Source: Glaciimonas sp. PAMC28666
Lineage (GTDB): Bacteria; Pseudomonadota; Gammaproteobacteria; Burkholderiales; Burkholderiaceae_D
DNA length: 64,000 nucleotides
NCBI RefSeq assembly: GCF_016917355.1
Contig: NZ_CP070304.1
Coordinates: 3,410,001-3,474,000, forward strand
Direction of reading: 5' to 3'
This document shows positions 45,106-53,575 of the stretch, piece after piece. Under the pieces are notes generated by a model that was given only the letters and a program-made list of their open reading frames with translations, searched no databases and was not told where the DNA came from. Within the stretch, counting starts at the first letter, position 1; the number at the start of each line of letters is the position of its first letter. The position numbers and the translations under genes were made by a program.

Positions 45106-46125
45106 ATGACAGCAAACAGACAAGTACTCACCCCCGCATTGGCATCTCAATTTGCCAAAATGGTCCTCGGCCATCTGACGCAGGAATACCCAAATAAGTT
45201 AACACATGCACTGGATAATGCCGAAGATGTAAAAAGTCCGCGTGCTCTCTATCCGATTTTTTACGGTAGTTATGACTGGCATTCTTGCGTGCATGGCTAC
45301 TGGTTGCTGGTGCGATTATTGACACGTTATCCGACGTTACCGGAAGCCTCAACCATCCGCGCAGTATTCGATCAACAGCTGACTGACGAGAATGTAAAGG
45401 GTGAACTGGCCTATCTGACGTCTCCGTCACGTGCTGGATTTGAACGTCCCTATGGATGGGGGTGGTTGTTGGCATTGCAGTCCGCACTTAACAAACTTGA
45501 TACAGCAGAAGGCAAACGTTGGGCGCAAACGCTCGCCCCCTTGGCAGATGCGTTTGTTGAACGCTTTCTCAATTTTTTACCAAAAGCAACCTATCCGGTG
45601 CGCGTCGGCACGCATTTTAATACCGCCTTTGCGATGACCCTGGCATTGGAATATGCGCGCTCAGCGGGAAACCAACAGTTGGAAGCCTTGATAGACGAAA
45701 CGGCACGGCGTTGGCATGCAAAAGATATAGCCTGTCAGGCCTGGGAGCCTAGCGGCGATGAGTTTTTATCCCCGGCACTGATGGAAGCCGAATTGATGCA
45801 CCAGGTATTGCCCGCTGCCGAGTTTGCTATCTGGTTCAGCGCATTTTTGCCCCATCTGGCGCAGCGTGAACCGGCCACCTTATTTGTGCCAGCGACCGTG
45901 ACCGACCGCAGTGACGGCAAGATTGCGCATCTCGACGGGCTTAATTTTAGTCGTGCCTGGTGCCAGCGTTCTCTGGCAGGTGCGTTGCCGGTTGACGATG
46001 CGCGAAAATCGGTCCTGTTGGATGCAGCAGATTGCCATTTCGAAAGCGCCATTGCGCATGTTTCGGGAGATTACATGGGCGAGCATTGGTTAGGTACTTT
46101 CGCTCTGTTGGCGTTGGAAGCTTGA
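45106..46125 (+). CDS. DUF2891 domain protein
   Basis: A 339-residue protein of the DUF2891 family (YPIFYGSYDWHSCVHGYWLLVRLLTRYP; YGWGWLLAL; RVGTHFNTAFAM; WEPSGDEFLSPALMEAELM; VSGDYMGEHWLGTFA). The repeated helical pairs and conserved aromatic and acidic residues suggest an alpha/alpha-barrel like glycoside-processing enzymes, but no reaction is known. It lies 54 bp after srkA. Repeats follow its stop. Confidence 0.88.
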   Translation: MTANRQVLTPALASQFAKMVLGHLTQEYPNKLTHALDNAEDVKSPRALYPIFYGSYDWHSCVHGYWLLVRLLTRYPTLPEASTIRAVFDQQLTDENVKGELAYLTSPSRAGFERPYGWGWLLALQSALNKLDTAEGKRWAQTLAPLADAFVERFLNFLPKATYPVRVGTHFNTAFAMTLALEYARSAGNQQLEALIDETARRWHAKDIACQAWEPSGDEFLSPALMEAELMHQVLPAAEFAIWFSAFLPHLAQREPATLFVPATVTDRSDGKIAHLDGLNFSRAWCQRSLAGALPVDDARKSVLLDAADCHFESAIAHVSGDYMGEHWLGTFALLALEA

Positions 46126-46128
46126 CAG

Positions 46129-46238
46129 TTGATGATTCAGTTGATGATTGAGTTGATGAGTGAGTCGATAAATGAGCTCAATAAATGAGCTCAATAAATG
46201 AACTCAATAAATGAACTCAATAAATGAGCCAATAAATG
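46129..46238. repeat. Degenerate 12-14-bp tandem repeats after DUF2891 gene
   Basis: Starting 4 bp after the stop codon, TTGATGATTCAG-like units pass gradually into several CTCAATAAATGA units. The array spans about 110 bp up to the region before the convergent SMR gene. The gradual change of the unit suggests repeated slippage. Confidence 0.85.
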
Positions 46239-46295
46239 CGCAGGTCTAAGTCGGTGCACCTGGTCACACCGACTCAACCCGAATGACATCTAGTA

Positions 46296-46625
46296 TCAAT
46301 GCGCGACCGACTTAGAAAAGACATTTAGCACCACTACCCCCGCCACAATCAAGCCAATGCCAATCAATGCCGCGGTGTCCAGCGTTTGCTTAAACACTAA
46401 CCAGCCAATCAACGCAATCAGCGCAATACCGACGCCCGACCACATCGCGTAGACAATAGCGACTGGCAACGAGCGTAGCGTCAGTGATAAAAAATAAAAC
46501 GCGATAAGATAGCCGGTGATGACAACGATTGAAGGCATCAAGCGCGTGAACTCTGCGCTCGCTTTTAGCGCACTGGTGGCGATCACCTCGGCGACGATAG
46601 CGATTCCTAAATAGAGCCAGTGCAT
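46296..46625 (-). CDS. emrE: SMR family multidrug efflux protein (EmrE-like)
   Basis: A 109-residue four-helix small multidrug resistance protein. It closely follows Emr[20 protein letters not shown] with the essential membrane Glu at residue 13, then GFTRL-like [29 protein letters not shown], and [19 protein letters not shown] precedes the ATG at 46625. It exchanges protons for lipophilic cations as an antiparallel dimer. Confidence 0.93.
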   Translation of the reverse strand: MHWLYLGIAIVAEVIATSALKASAEFTRLMPSIVVITGYLIAFYFLSLTLRSLPVAIVYAMWSGVGIALIALIGWLVFKQTLDTAALIGIGLIVAGVVVLNVFSKSVAH

Positions 46626-46916
46626 TTTTTCCTTTAATGCCAGCGTTGGCATGATGGCGCATCGGTCGAATAAAAATAGGTAAATTGGACGATTTCTACT
46701 TTGTCGGGATAACGGTTCGGATACCAAATGGTGACACCCAATTTTCAAAACGTACGCACGTAAAAAAAGAGTTAAGTCCCGTCATTCATCGCTTGCAGCT
46801 TGTTGATCATAGCGGAAAAAATGCTGAACCGCCCCAGTCGAACGACGCATTCTTGTGAAAATACGGCAAGCGAACAGGTCAAGATGGTTATCGTATCCAT
46901 GCAGTCGGCCCCCAAT

Positions 46917-47810
46917 TTACTCCTCTGAAAGTGCAGCAATGATTGCGTCGAATACGAGCCTGATCCTCGCGGAGACCGGACCACGCTGCGGTCGATAGAC
47001 AAACAGTCCCCAAGGATCGGGAGCGAGCTTTTCCATCACTGCTACCAGTTGCCCGGTAGCGATCAGCTTTTCCACCAAAAATCCCGGTATCTGACCATAT
47101 GCAAGGCCAGATAACACCGCGGCCAGTTCGGCTTCAGCATCGTCGCAGATGAAGCGTGCGCTGGTCGGATTAGCTTGTTGACCACCGGCGAACAGCCATG
47201 GCCATAGTCGCCCTGTATCCCGATCGAACATCGCCGTAGTGGGAAGTGCGTTCAAGTCTTCGACGTGTCTGGGATCGCCGTGGCGGGCGAAAAGCTCGGG
47301 CGTAGCAACCACATGAAATCGGACTTTGGCGACCTGCCGCGCAACGAAACGGCTATCACGCAAAAAGCCCATTCGTACCCCGATATCGATTTTTTCGCTG
47401 ACCACATCTGCATGCCGGTCATTTAGGCGAAGATCAAAGCGCAGTTGCGGATGTTGGTTGGCAATACGGGTAAGCGCGGGTAGCAATAGCTGACGCCCTA
47501 ACACGCTGGGTGCGGTCAAGGTTACCAGTCCTTCCAAATCCGATTCGCTGGTTTCATCGGCACTGGTAAACAAACCGTCCAATTGCGCCACGCTCTGACG
47601 GGCACGCGTCGCCAGCATTTCGCCGTAAGCTGTGATTTGAATATTGCGGGTATTCCGATGGAAAAGTAGTTCGCCTTGTAGCCGTTCCAATTCGCGCACC
47701 GCTCGTGTCACCGCCTGAGGTGAAATGCCGAGTTTGATTGCCGCTTCTTTAAAACTGACCGCGTCCGCCGCAATGCAGAAGATGCGCAACATTTCGAGTC
47801 GATTTAACAT
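46917..47810 (-). CDS. LysR family regulator divergent to the SDR gene
   Basis: A 297-residue LysR regulator with an N-terminal winged helix (MLRIFCIAADAVSFKEAAIKLGISPQAVTRAVRELERLQG) and a C-terminal substrate-binding domain from about residue 90. It is divergent from the SDR gene at 47945 and separated by 134 bp containing a LysR-type operator. It probably controls the SDR gene and itself. The inducer is unknown. Confidence 0.92.
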   Translation of the reverse strand: MLNRLEMLRIFCIAADAVSFKEAAIKLGISPQAVTRAVRELERLQGELLFHRNTRNIQITAYGEMLATRARQSVAQLDGLFTSADETSESDLEGLVTLTAPSVLGRQLLLPALTRIANQHPQLRFDLRLNDRHADVVSEKIDIGVRMGFLRDSRFVARQVAKVRFHVVATPELFARHGDPRHVEDLNALPTTAMFDRDTGRLWPWLFAGGQQANPTSARFICDDAEAELAAVLSGLAYGQIPGFLVEKLIATGQLVAVMEKLAPDPWGLFVYRPQRGPVSARIRLVFDAIIAALSEE

Positions 47811-47821
47811 CTGCCCTAACT

Positions 47822-47838
47822 ATTCCAGAGAATGGAAT
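47822..47838. promoter_or_regulatory. LysR-type operator (T-N11-A) between LysR and SDR
   Basis: ATTCCAGAGAATGGAAT is a perfect inverted repeat (ATTCCA / TGGAAT) containing T-N11-A. It lies 12 bp before the LysR start, in the divergent promoter region, the usual place for the regulator's own site. Confidence 0.65.
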
Positions 47839-47944
47839 TATGAAGTGAGGTATTAATCATTTACTGGCAGATTGTATCCCAGGATACTTGATGCAATGCA
47901 ATAGCCTGACTTTTCAATGACCTTTGACTTAAGGAGTATCAAAA

Positions 47945-48688
47945 ATGAATCAAAATATCCAAGGTAAAGTAGTGGTGATCACAGGGGCAAGCAGTGGTTT
48001 AGGGGAAGCAACCGCCCGCCACCTTGCAGCGCTGGGAGCCTCCGTGGTGCTCGGTGCAAGACGGCTGGATAAGCTGACACAGATTGCTGCAGAAATTCGC
48101 ACCGCGGGTGGAAAAGTGGAGATGGCGGCCACAGACGTTACGCGCGCGCTCGAAGTACAGGCTTTGATCGACCTCGCAGTGCGTAGTTACGGACGGGTAG
48201 ACGTGCTAGTCAACAATGCCGGTTTAATGGCTATTGCGCCGATGAGCGAGATCAAGGTCGATGAATGGGATCGGATGATCGACATTAATATCAAAGGCGT
48301 GCTCTATGGCATTGCCGCGGTATTACCGATCTTTCAAAAGCAGCAAAGCGGCCATTTCATCAACATTGCATCGGTGGCAGGAATTAAAGTGTTCAGTCCC
48401 GGCGGCACTGTGTACAGCGGCACCAAGTTTGCAGTACACGCTATTTCCGAAGGTTTGCGGCATGAGGTCGGTGGCGCGATTCGCACCACAACCATTTCGC
48501 CAGGAGCAGTTGATACAGAACTCAAATCAGGTAGTTCGCACGCTGCCAGCGCCGCAGCGGTCAATGATTTTTATCAGATAGCGATTCCGGCAGATTCCGT
48601 TGCGCGGGCTATTGCGTACGCGATTGAACAACCCCCTGGCGTCGACATCAATGAAATAGTCCTGCGTCCGACAACGCAAGACTTTTAA
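47945..48688 (+). CDS. Short-chain dehydrogenase/reductase
   Basis: A 247-residue classical SDR. TGASSGLGEATARHL is the cofactor motif, NNAG is in VLVNNAGLMA, the catalytic Ser is in NIASVAGI, and YSGTKFAVHAISEGLR supplies Tyr and Lys. The substrate is unknown. TAAGGAG precedes the ATG. The Ala-Arg-Arg after the second strand suggests NADP. It ends with a strong terminator. Confidence 0.92.
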   Translation: MNQNIQGKVVVITGASSGLGEATARHLAALGASVVLGARRLDKLTQIAAEIRTAGGKVEMAATDVTRALEVQALIDLAVRSYGRVDVLVNNAGLMAIAPMSEIKVDEWDRMIDINIKGVLYGIAAVLPIFQKQQSGHFINIASVAGIKVFSPGGTVYSGTKFAVHAISEGLRHEVGGAIRTTTISPGAVDTELKSGSSHAASAAAVNDFYQIAIPADSVARAIAYAIEQPPGVDINEIVLRPTTQDF

Positions 48689-48812
48689 TTTAAGCTTGGA
48701 ACAATACACTGATCGAAAAATCATTTTTTATGGGATATTTGCTGTGATGAATAGGCTCCTGGAAATCAAATGATCCGCGCGTAAATAATTACCGGAAAAT
48801 TATAATTCACAA

Positions 48813-48847
48813 AAATAGTGGCGCGAAAGCGCCGCTATTTTTTTTTC
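48813..48847 (+). terminator. Terminator after SDR gene
   Basis: AAATAGTGGCGC / GCGCCGCTATTT stem (one G-U) closed by a GAAA tetraloop, then a run of nine T. Confidence 0.9.
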
Positions 48848-48995
48848 ATCACCAACGTCTGCTTCACCGGCGAAGGGAAAATTGCAAAAATTGGCATGCC
48901 AAAATAAAACAAAAAATCAATCATGCTGGTCTCCGTCAGGCCTTGCCATGTGATCAATATTTATCTAATAATCAATCAGATTGAAGCGGTAAGTA

Positions 48996-49024
48996 TTGCC
49001 ATATGCCAATTTTATATTGAGAAT
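48996..49024 (+). promoter_or_regulatory. Promoter of the ECF sigma gene
   Basis: TTGCCA (48996-49001) and GAGAAT (49019-49024) are 17 bp apart. The -10 overlaps the Fur box, as expected for an iron-repressed promoter. Confidence 0.55.
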
Positions 49025-49037
49025 GATTCGCATTTGC
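49019..49037. promoter_or_regulatory. Fur box upstream of the ECF sigma gene
   Basis: GAGAATGATTCGCATTTGC matches the 19-bp Fur consensus (GATAATGATAATCATTATC) at 13 positions, with the central AATGAT...CATT intact. It lies 42 bp before the sigma gene start and over its -10. Confidence 0.75.
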
Positions 49038-49079
49038 TTTATAGTCTCCATTCCAGCCATTGCAGAACGGAGCAAGAAC

Positions 49080-49649
49080 ATGGGGTCGAAAAAGCAGTCG
49101 GAAGCAATTACCGGCGATGCAGGAGTAGCTACAGTGTTGATTGCTAACCGACATCTGCTGGTGAATATTGCCACAGGAATAACCGGCTGCCGCTGTCGCG
49201 CCGAAGATGTGGTGCAGGATGTTTATATTAAAGTGAGCGAGGGCGTAGCCCTCCCTGTCATGCGCCAGCCGTTAGCCTATTTGATGCGGATGGTGCGTAA
49301 TCTGGCGATAGATCATTACCGCCGCAGAACCTTTGAACGTCGCCTCACCACCAACGAGGAAGAGGGCTATGACGTGCCATCGCCGCACGCAGGACCAGAG
49401 GCAAATGTCATTCTTCGCGATATGTTGCAACATGTCTCTGATGCGCTATCTACCTTACCCAAGCGCACGCGTACCGCATTCGAAATGGTGCGCATCGGTG
49501 ATTTCACCCTGCAAGAAACGGCGCGCGAACTCAAGGTGTCGCAAACTCTGGTCCATTTCATGGTGCGTGATGCAACTACGCATTGCTTGAATTGCGTGCA
49601 AGGTGCCCGTGCGCTATTGCGGGAGCCGTCTTTGGCATGCAGAGGCTAA
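49080..49649 (+). CDS. Iron-starvation ECF sigma factor
   Basis: A 189-residue ECF sigma factor of the FecI/PvdS/OrbS class. Region 2 is AEDVVQDVYIKVSE and PLAYLMRMVRNLAIDHYRRR; region 4 is SDALSTLPKRTRTAFEMVRIGDFTLQETARELKVSQTLVHFMVRDA. ATG 49080 follows GGAG. It lies behind a Fur box and directly upstream of the TAAA-N17-CGTC promoter of the siderophore genes. It is the likely activator of that promoter. No anti-sigma gene is adjacent, as for OrbS and PvdS-type systems controlled only by iron. Confidence 0.9.
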   Translation: MGSKKQSEAITGDAGVATVLIANRHLLVNIATGITGCRCRAEDVVQDVYIKVSEGVALPVMRQPLAYLMRMVRNLAIDHYRRRTFERRLTTNEEEGYDVPSPHAGPEANVILRDMLQHVSDALSTLPKRTRTAFEMVRIGDFTLQETARELKVSQTLVHFMVRDATTHCLNCVQGARALLREPSLACRG

Positions 49650-49694
49650 TCTGACCCGGCACCTTGGCGTAAGCGAGATTTCAATTTCAAGGTA

Positions 49695-49719
49695 AATAAA
49701 AATCCCGCTCATTCGTCTA
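49695..49719 (+). promoter_or_regulatory. ECF-sigma promoter TAAA-N17-CGTC
   Basis: TAAA at 49695-49698 and CGTC at 49716-49719 are exactly 17 bases apart, the pattern known for OrbS-type ornibactin promoters and close to the PvdS TAAAT-N16-CGT box. It lies 48 bp before the mbtH start. Confidence 0.75.
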
Positions 49720-49766
49720 TAAGAAAATGGCCGGCTATTTGCCGCGTTGGTTTAAGGAGAGTTGAG

Positions 49767-50027
49767 ATGAGTTTTGACAGCGCAGACACACATTTTCGGG
49801 TTGTGGCGAATCACGAAGAGCAATATTCGATCTGGCCCGATTACAAGGAAATGCCATTGGGTTGGCGCGAAACCGGTTTTAGCGGCAACAAGCAAGCATG
49901 CCTGACGCATATCGAAGAAGTCTGGATCGATCTGCGCCCGCTAAGTTTGCGCCAGCATCTGGCGGCGCAATCAGCCCAATCAGCTCAATCGGCGCAATCG
50001 CCACAATCGCCACCAGCGACTAATTGA
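49767..50027 (+). CDS. mbtH: MbtH family protein
   Basis: An 86-residue MbtH-like protein, a partner that activates NRPS adenylation domains. The signature is present: [45 protein letters not shown]. The C-terminal 20 residues are a QSA/QSP repeat not found in the family. AAGGAGAG precedes the ATG. The gene heads the operon, but its NRPS partner is not in the window. Confidence 0.93.
   Translation: MSFDSADTHFRVVANHEEQYSIWPDYKEMPLGWRETGFSGNKQACLTHIEEVWIDLRPLSLRQHLAAQSAQSAQSAQSPQSPPATN
49967..50010 (+). repeat. 9-bp tandem repeat in the mbtH 3' end
   Basis: Five units related to CAATCAGCC, in frame, encoding [15 protein letters not shown] at the C-terminus of MbtH. In-frame length changes leave the conserved core intact. 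Confidence 0.85.
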
Positions 50028-50033
50028 CGATAA

Positions 50034-50774
50034 ATGAAATCAATTGCACCCATCACGCTGTTCTGTTTTCCGCATGCCGGCGCCAGCGCGCATGTGTATG
50101 CGCAATGGCAACGGTTATTGCCGCAGTGGGTGACGGTGCGACCGATTGAGTTGCCCGGGCGCGGCGAGCGCTCGCGTGAGTCACTGATTGAAGATTTCAG
50201 CGTGTTGACAAAAAAACTGACTGATGAACTTTTCGAAGCAGCATGCGCTACGCGACGTTACGCTTTATTTGGGCATAGTCTGGGCGGTTTGATCGCTTTT
50301 GAATTGGCCTATGCGCTAACTGAACGCGGTGCACCTGCACCAGCGGCGCTGTTTGTTTCAGGCGTGTCGGGTCCTATAGAAAAAGATCAGCGTGAAGCAA
50401 AGGAATTTCCTGAGCCGCCAACTGACGCACAATTGATGGAGCGGCTACGCCGCCTGAATGGCATGCCGACAGCGCTTCTGGAAAACGCTGAACTGATCGA
50501 AATGGTCTTGCCGGTGCTTAGTGCTGACTATCATTTGTATGCGAGTTATCGGCGACCTCAGCGCGCACCACTGAATTGTCCGATTTATGCATTTGGCGGA
50601 ACGCATGACCCGATTGTTTCGAGCGCGGCCTTACAAACCTGGGAGTGCGAAACGACGGCGCAATTCAGCACCGAGATGTTTGATGGCGATCACTTTTTTA
50701 TCCGTGATCACGAAACCGTTTTGCTGCAGCGTCTGGAATTCTTTTCAGCGCTCTGTGCGATGGAAGCCGCTTGA
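50034..50774 (+). CDS. Type II thioesterase
   Basis: A 246-residue alpha/beta hydrolase of the TEII family that removes wrong acyl groups from NRPS carrier domains. Motifs: CFPHAGASAHVYAQW, ELPGRGERSRE, ALFGHSLGGLIAFELAY (catalytic Ser), and GDHFFIRDHE with the catalytic His. It follows mbtH by 6 bp and its stop overlaps the next start. Confidence 0.93.
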   Translation: MKSIAPITLFCFPHAGASAHVYAQWQRLLPQWVTVRPIELPGRGERSRESLIEDFSVLTKKLTDELFEAACATRRYALFGHSLGGLIAFELAYALTERGAPAPAALFVSGVSGPIEKDQREAKEFPEPPTDAQLMERLRRLNGMPTALLENAELIEMVLPVLSADYHLYASYRRPQRAPLNCPIYAFGGTHDPIVSSAALQTWECETTAQFSTEMFDGDHFFIRDHETVLLQRLEFFSALCAMEAA

Positions 50775-51535
50775 CGCAGGAACAGACGCGCTGTTTCGAA
50801 CTGACATCAGCCACAGAGTTGTTTGGCGGAAAAGTCCGATATTGGCAAGTGCGGTTGAACCTGATGCAAGAACCCGACAGCGCTACGCTACAGGCGTTGT
50901 CGCCCAACGAACGAAGCGAAATGATGCGTTTCCGTCAACGCGAAGATCGTGTGCGGTTTGCCGGGGTACGCGCCGCGTTGTGGAAAGTTTTGCAGATCGG
51001 GTACAGGATAAACAGAGACCCAAACCGAGACCAGCTTGCAGGGATACAACGTGACCAGTTTGGTAAGCCCCGGTTGGTTACCTCTTCGGGGCAGGCACTT
51101 ATCGTCAGCCTTACGTTTAATGTTTCTCACTCCGGTTCATATGGGCTGATTGCTGTGTCCCAGTGTGGGCAGGTAGGGGTGGATATCGAAAGAACCTCCC
51201 AGATCAATGTGACGGATTTAGCACCGCTCATCTGTACATCGTCCGAATGTGACCGGCTAGCCGCGCTGGAACAGAGTGAAGCGGGAGCAGCGTTTTATCG
51301 TTTATGGGTCGGCAAGGAAGCCGCCCTCAAGGCGGTCGGTGTGGGCATTGGTGACGATCACATGCGGATGATTTCTATTGGCAAAGAGGGACGGATAAGC
51401 GTGACGGAAGAGGGGGCTGAAAACGGTATTTTTTCGTTTGATCCAGCGATGCTGACGGTGCAATCGATAGCCGTCAATGACGGTTATCACGCAGCCATCG
51501 CCATGTTAATCAATCCTTCGCACCCCCCTCTTTAG
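50771..51535 (+). CDS. 4'-phosphopantetheinyl transferase (Sfp type)
   Basis: A 254-residue enzyme that arms NRPS carrier domains from coenzyme A. Motifs: VGVDIERTSQ (metal) and FYRLWVGKEAALKAVGVGI. The start is probably TTG at 50771, overlapping the thioesterase stop; the next ATG would cut off the conserved VRYWQVRLN strand. A short NRDPNRDQ near-repeat lies after residue 76. Confidence 0.88.
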   Translation: MTQEQTRCFELTSATELFGGKVRYWQVRLNLMQEPDSATLQALSPNERSEMMRFRQREDRVRFAGVRAALWKVLQIGYRINRDPNRDQLAGIQRDQFGKPRLVTSSGQALIVSLTFNVSHSGSYGLIAVSQCGQVGVDIERTSQINVTDLAPLICTSSECDRLAALEQSEAGAAFYRLWVGKEAALKAVGVGIGDDHMRMISIGKEGRISVTEEGAENGIFSFDPAMLTVQSIAVNDGYHAAIAMLINPSHPPL

Positions 51536-51564
51536 CGATTTATCTAGTCCGTAATCTGGAGTTT

Positions 51565-52542
51565 ATGAGCATGCAAATACAACCTATTAACACCAGCGAC
51601 CTTTGTGTAGAAGATGGCTTTCCGCTTAAGGTAAGCCCCCTCGTTCACGGCACAAGCGTGCAAGATATGTTGCCGCAGTTGCATGCGCTGGTGACGGCGC
51701 GCTTGCCCGAAGTGGGCGCCATTTTATTTAGCGGATTTTCCGTTGGCGGAGCCGAAGCATTTCAACAATTTGCCGCCTCGTTCGGACATCCGCTCCTGAA
51801 CTACGAATTTGGCTCGACCCCTCGCAGCAAGGTAAGCGGTGGTATCTATACTTCGACCGAATACCCTGCACATCAACATATTCCCCTGCATAACGAGCAA
51901 GCCTATACCAGCGAATGGCCGATGAAAATCTGGTTCTATTGCGATATCGCCGCAGAGAGTGGCGGCGAAACCCCGATTGCCGACAGTCGTGCGGTATATC
52001 GCGATATCGCGCCAGAAATACGCCAGCGCTTTATCGACAAAGGTTTAATGTACGTGCGCAATTATGGCAATGGACTGGACTTGCCGTGGCAGCGGGTTTT
52101 CAATACAGAGAGCACGTCGGAAGTCGAGGCTTATTGTCACCAGCACGCCATTGCATTTGAATGGTCTGATGATGGCGATTTGCGCACCAGTCAACGCTGT
52201 CAAGGCGTAGGACTGCATCCGACCACGGGCGATGCAGTATGGTTCAACCAGGCCCACCTGTTTCATATTTCGACATTGGCACCCGATATGCGGGAAATAT
52301 TGTTGGATAGTGTGGGTGAAGAAAATCTCCCGCGCAATGTGTACTACGGCGACGGCACTCCTATCACGGAGGAAGAACTGGATCACGTACGTGCTGTATT
52401 GGAGAGGCACAAAGTAGCATTTCCATGGAAACAAGGTGACGTCCTCATGCTCGACAATATGTTGGCAGCGCATGCACGCGCCCCTTTCAAAGGGCCGCGC
52501 AAAGTGATGGTGGCGATGGCCGAAGGGCATGGCGCTCGCTGA
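51565..52542 (+). CDS. TauD/TfdA-type dioxygenase (SyrP/OrbG-like)
   Basis: A 325-residue Fe(II)/2-oxoglutarate dioxygenase. The iron site is HNE (in IPLHNEQAY) rather than the HxD of many relatives; the distal His is in LMLDNMLAAHARAPFKGPRKVMVAM. SyrP-type enzymes use HxE and hydroxylate aspartate on the NRPS, and OrbG of the ornibactin cluster is of this kind, so a beta-hydroxyaspartate-containing siderophore is a reasonable inference. CTGGAG precedes the ATG. Confidence 0.85.
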   Translation: MSMQIQPINTSDLCVEDGFPLKVSPLVHGTSVQDMLPQLHALVTARLPEVGAILFSGFSVGGAEAFQQFAASFGHPLLNYEFGSTPRSKVSGGIYTSTEYPAHQHIPLHNEQAYTSEWPMKIWFYCDIAAESGGETPIADSRAVYRDIAPEIRQRFIDKGLMYVRNYGNGLDLPWQRVFNTESTSEVEAYCHQHAIAFEWSDDGDLRTSQRCQGVGLHPTTGDAVWFNQAHLFHISTLAPDMREILLDSVGEENLPRNVYYGDGTPITEEELDHVRAVLERHKVAFPWKQGDVLMLDNMLAAHARAPFKGPRKVMVAMAEGHGAR

Positions 52543-52618
52543 ACGGCCTTTTTAAACTGCGCATGACGGCGCTCGAGATATCTCAGATTGACCATTAATT
52601 AGTATCAATAGGAACGGC

Positions 52619-53575
52619 ATGACCTCCCCATTCACCTCTTCGTCTGTCGATCCGACCAAAACCCTGGCATTATCAGCGCACAATATTTCCGTCTCGTATC
52701 AAAATCATGTTGTATTCAAGGCCTTGAATCTGAATATCGCACCGGGAAAAATTACCGCGTTATGCGGGCCGAACGGTTGTGGGAAAAGCACTTTGCTGCG
52801 CAGTCTCGCTGGCTTGCAACCGGTAACCGAGGGAGATATCAACCTTAAGGGTCGTCCTTTAGCATCTTACAAGCGTCGTGAACTGGCGCAAACGCTGACC
52901 ATGCTGGCCCAGTTCAATCAGATTCCCGAGGGACTGACGGTGGCCGAACTGGTTGCCTATGGCCGCTACGCATTCGGCTCTATTTTTTCCGGCCCCTCGA
53001 ACGCTGATCGTGCTGCGGTGCTGGACGCATTAACTGCGACCGGTCTGCAGGATTATGCCGATCGGCAGGTGACCGCGCTATCGGGTGGCGAACGACAACG
53101 TGCCTGGATCGCCATGGCGCTGGCGCAAGAATGCGAAATACTCCTTCTCGACGAACCGACGACTTATCTGGATATTCACCATCAGATTGATGTATTACGT
53201 GCGTTGCGGCACCTTAACCGGGAGCGTGGTTTAACCATCGTCTGGGTCTTGCATGAGCTCAATCAAGCCGCTGCCTTTAGCGACCATATCGTGCTGATGC
53301 GCGCAGGACAAATTTTGCATCAGGGTTCGCCCGACGCCATGATCGATCCGATCTGCCTTTCAGAAACATTCGGTCTGCCGATGATGCGTCTCAATCATCC
53401 CGAAAGCGGCGAACCAGTGTGCTTGCCATCCTATCGCTCGCCTGGGGAAGCCGCCGATGCAGTTTGCGTCGCCGAAAACCTCAACGAAGATGCCAATGAA
53501 GACGTCAATGAAGACGCCAATAAGGTTCACATCCAGCAAGACAATAAAGACAGCATTTCAGCTTACGCAGCATGA
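52619..53575 (+). CDS. Ferric-siderophore ABC transporter ATPase
   Basis: A 318-residue FecE/FhuC-type ATPase. Walker A GPNGCGKSTLLRSLAG, Q-loop AQFNQIPEGLTV, signature LSGGERQRAWIAMALAQ, Walker B ILLLDEPTTYLDI and an H-loop (VLHELNQA) are present. The last 25 residues include three NEDA/NEDV repeats, an unusual acidic tail. AGGAA precedes the ATG; the stop overlaps the permease start by 4 bp. Confidence 0.93.
   Translation: MTSPFTSSSVDPTKTLALSAHNISVSYQNHVVFKALNLNIAPGKITALCGPNGCGKSTLLRSLAGLQPVTEGDINLKGRPLASYKRRELAQTLTMLAQFNQIPEGLTVAELVAYGRYAFGSIFSGPSNADRAAVLDALTATGLQDYADRQVTALSGGERQRAWIAMALAQECEILLLDEPTTYLDIHHQIDVLRALRHLNRERGLTIVWVLHELNQAAAFSDHIVLMRAGQILHQGSPDAMIDPICLSETFGLPMMRLNHPESGEPVCLPSYRSPGEAADAVCVAENLNEDANEDVNEDANKVHIQQDNKDSISAYAA
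53483..53518 (+). repeat. 12-bp tandem repeat in the ATPase gene 3' end
   Basis: Three in-frame 12-bp units (AACGAAGATGCC, AATGAAGACGTC, AATGAAGACGCC) encode NEDA-NEDV-NEDA in the C-terminal tail of the ATPase, outside its conserved domain. Confidence 0.85.

Noticed and set aside
52543-52618. A second TAAA-N17-CG site before the ABC ATPase gene
   Set aside because: The -10 part reads CGAG rather than CGTC, so it does not match the ECF pattern well enough.
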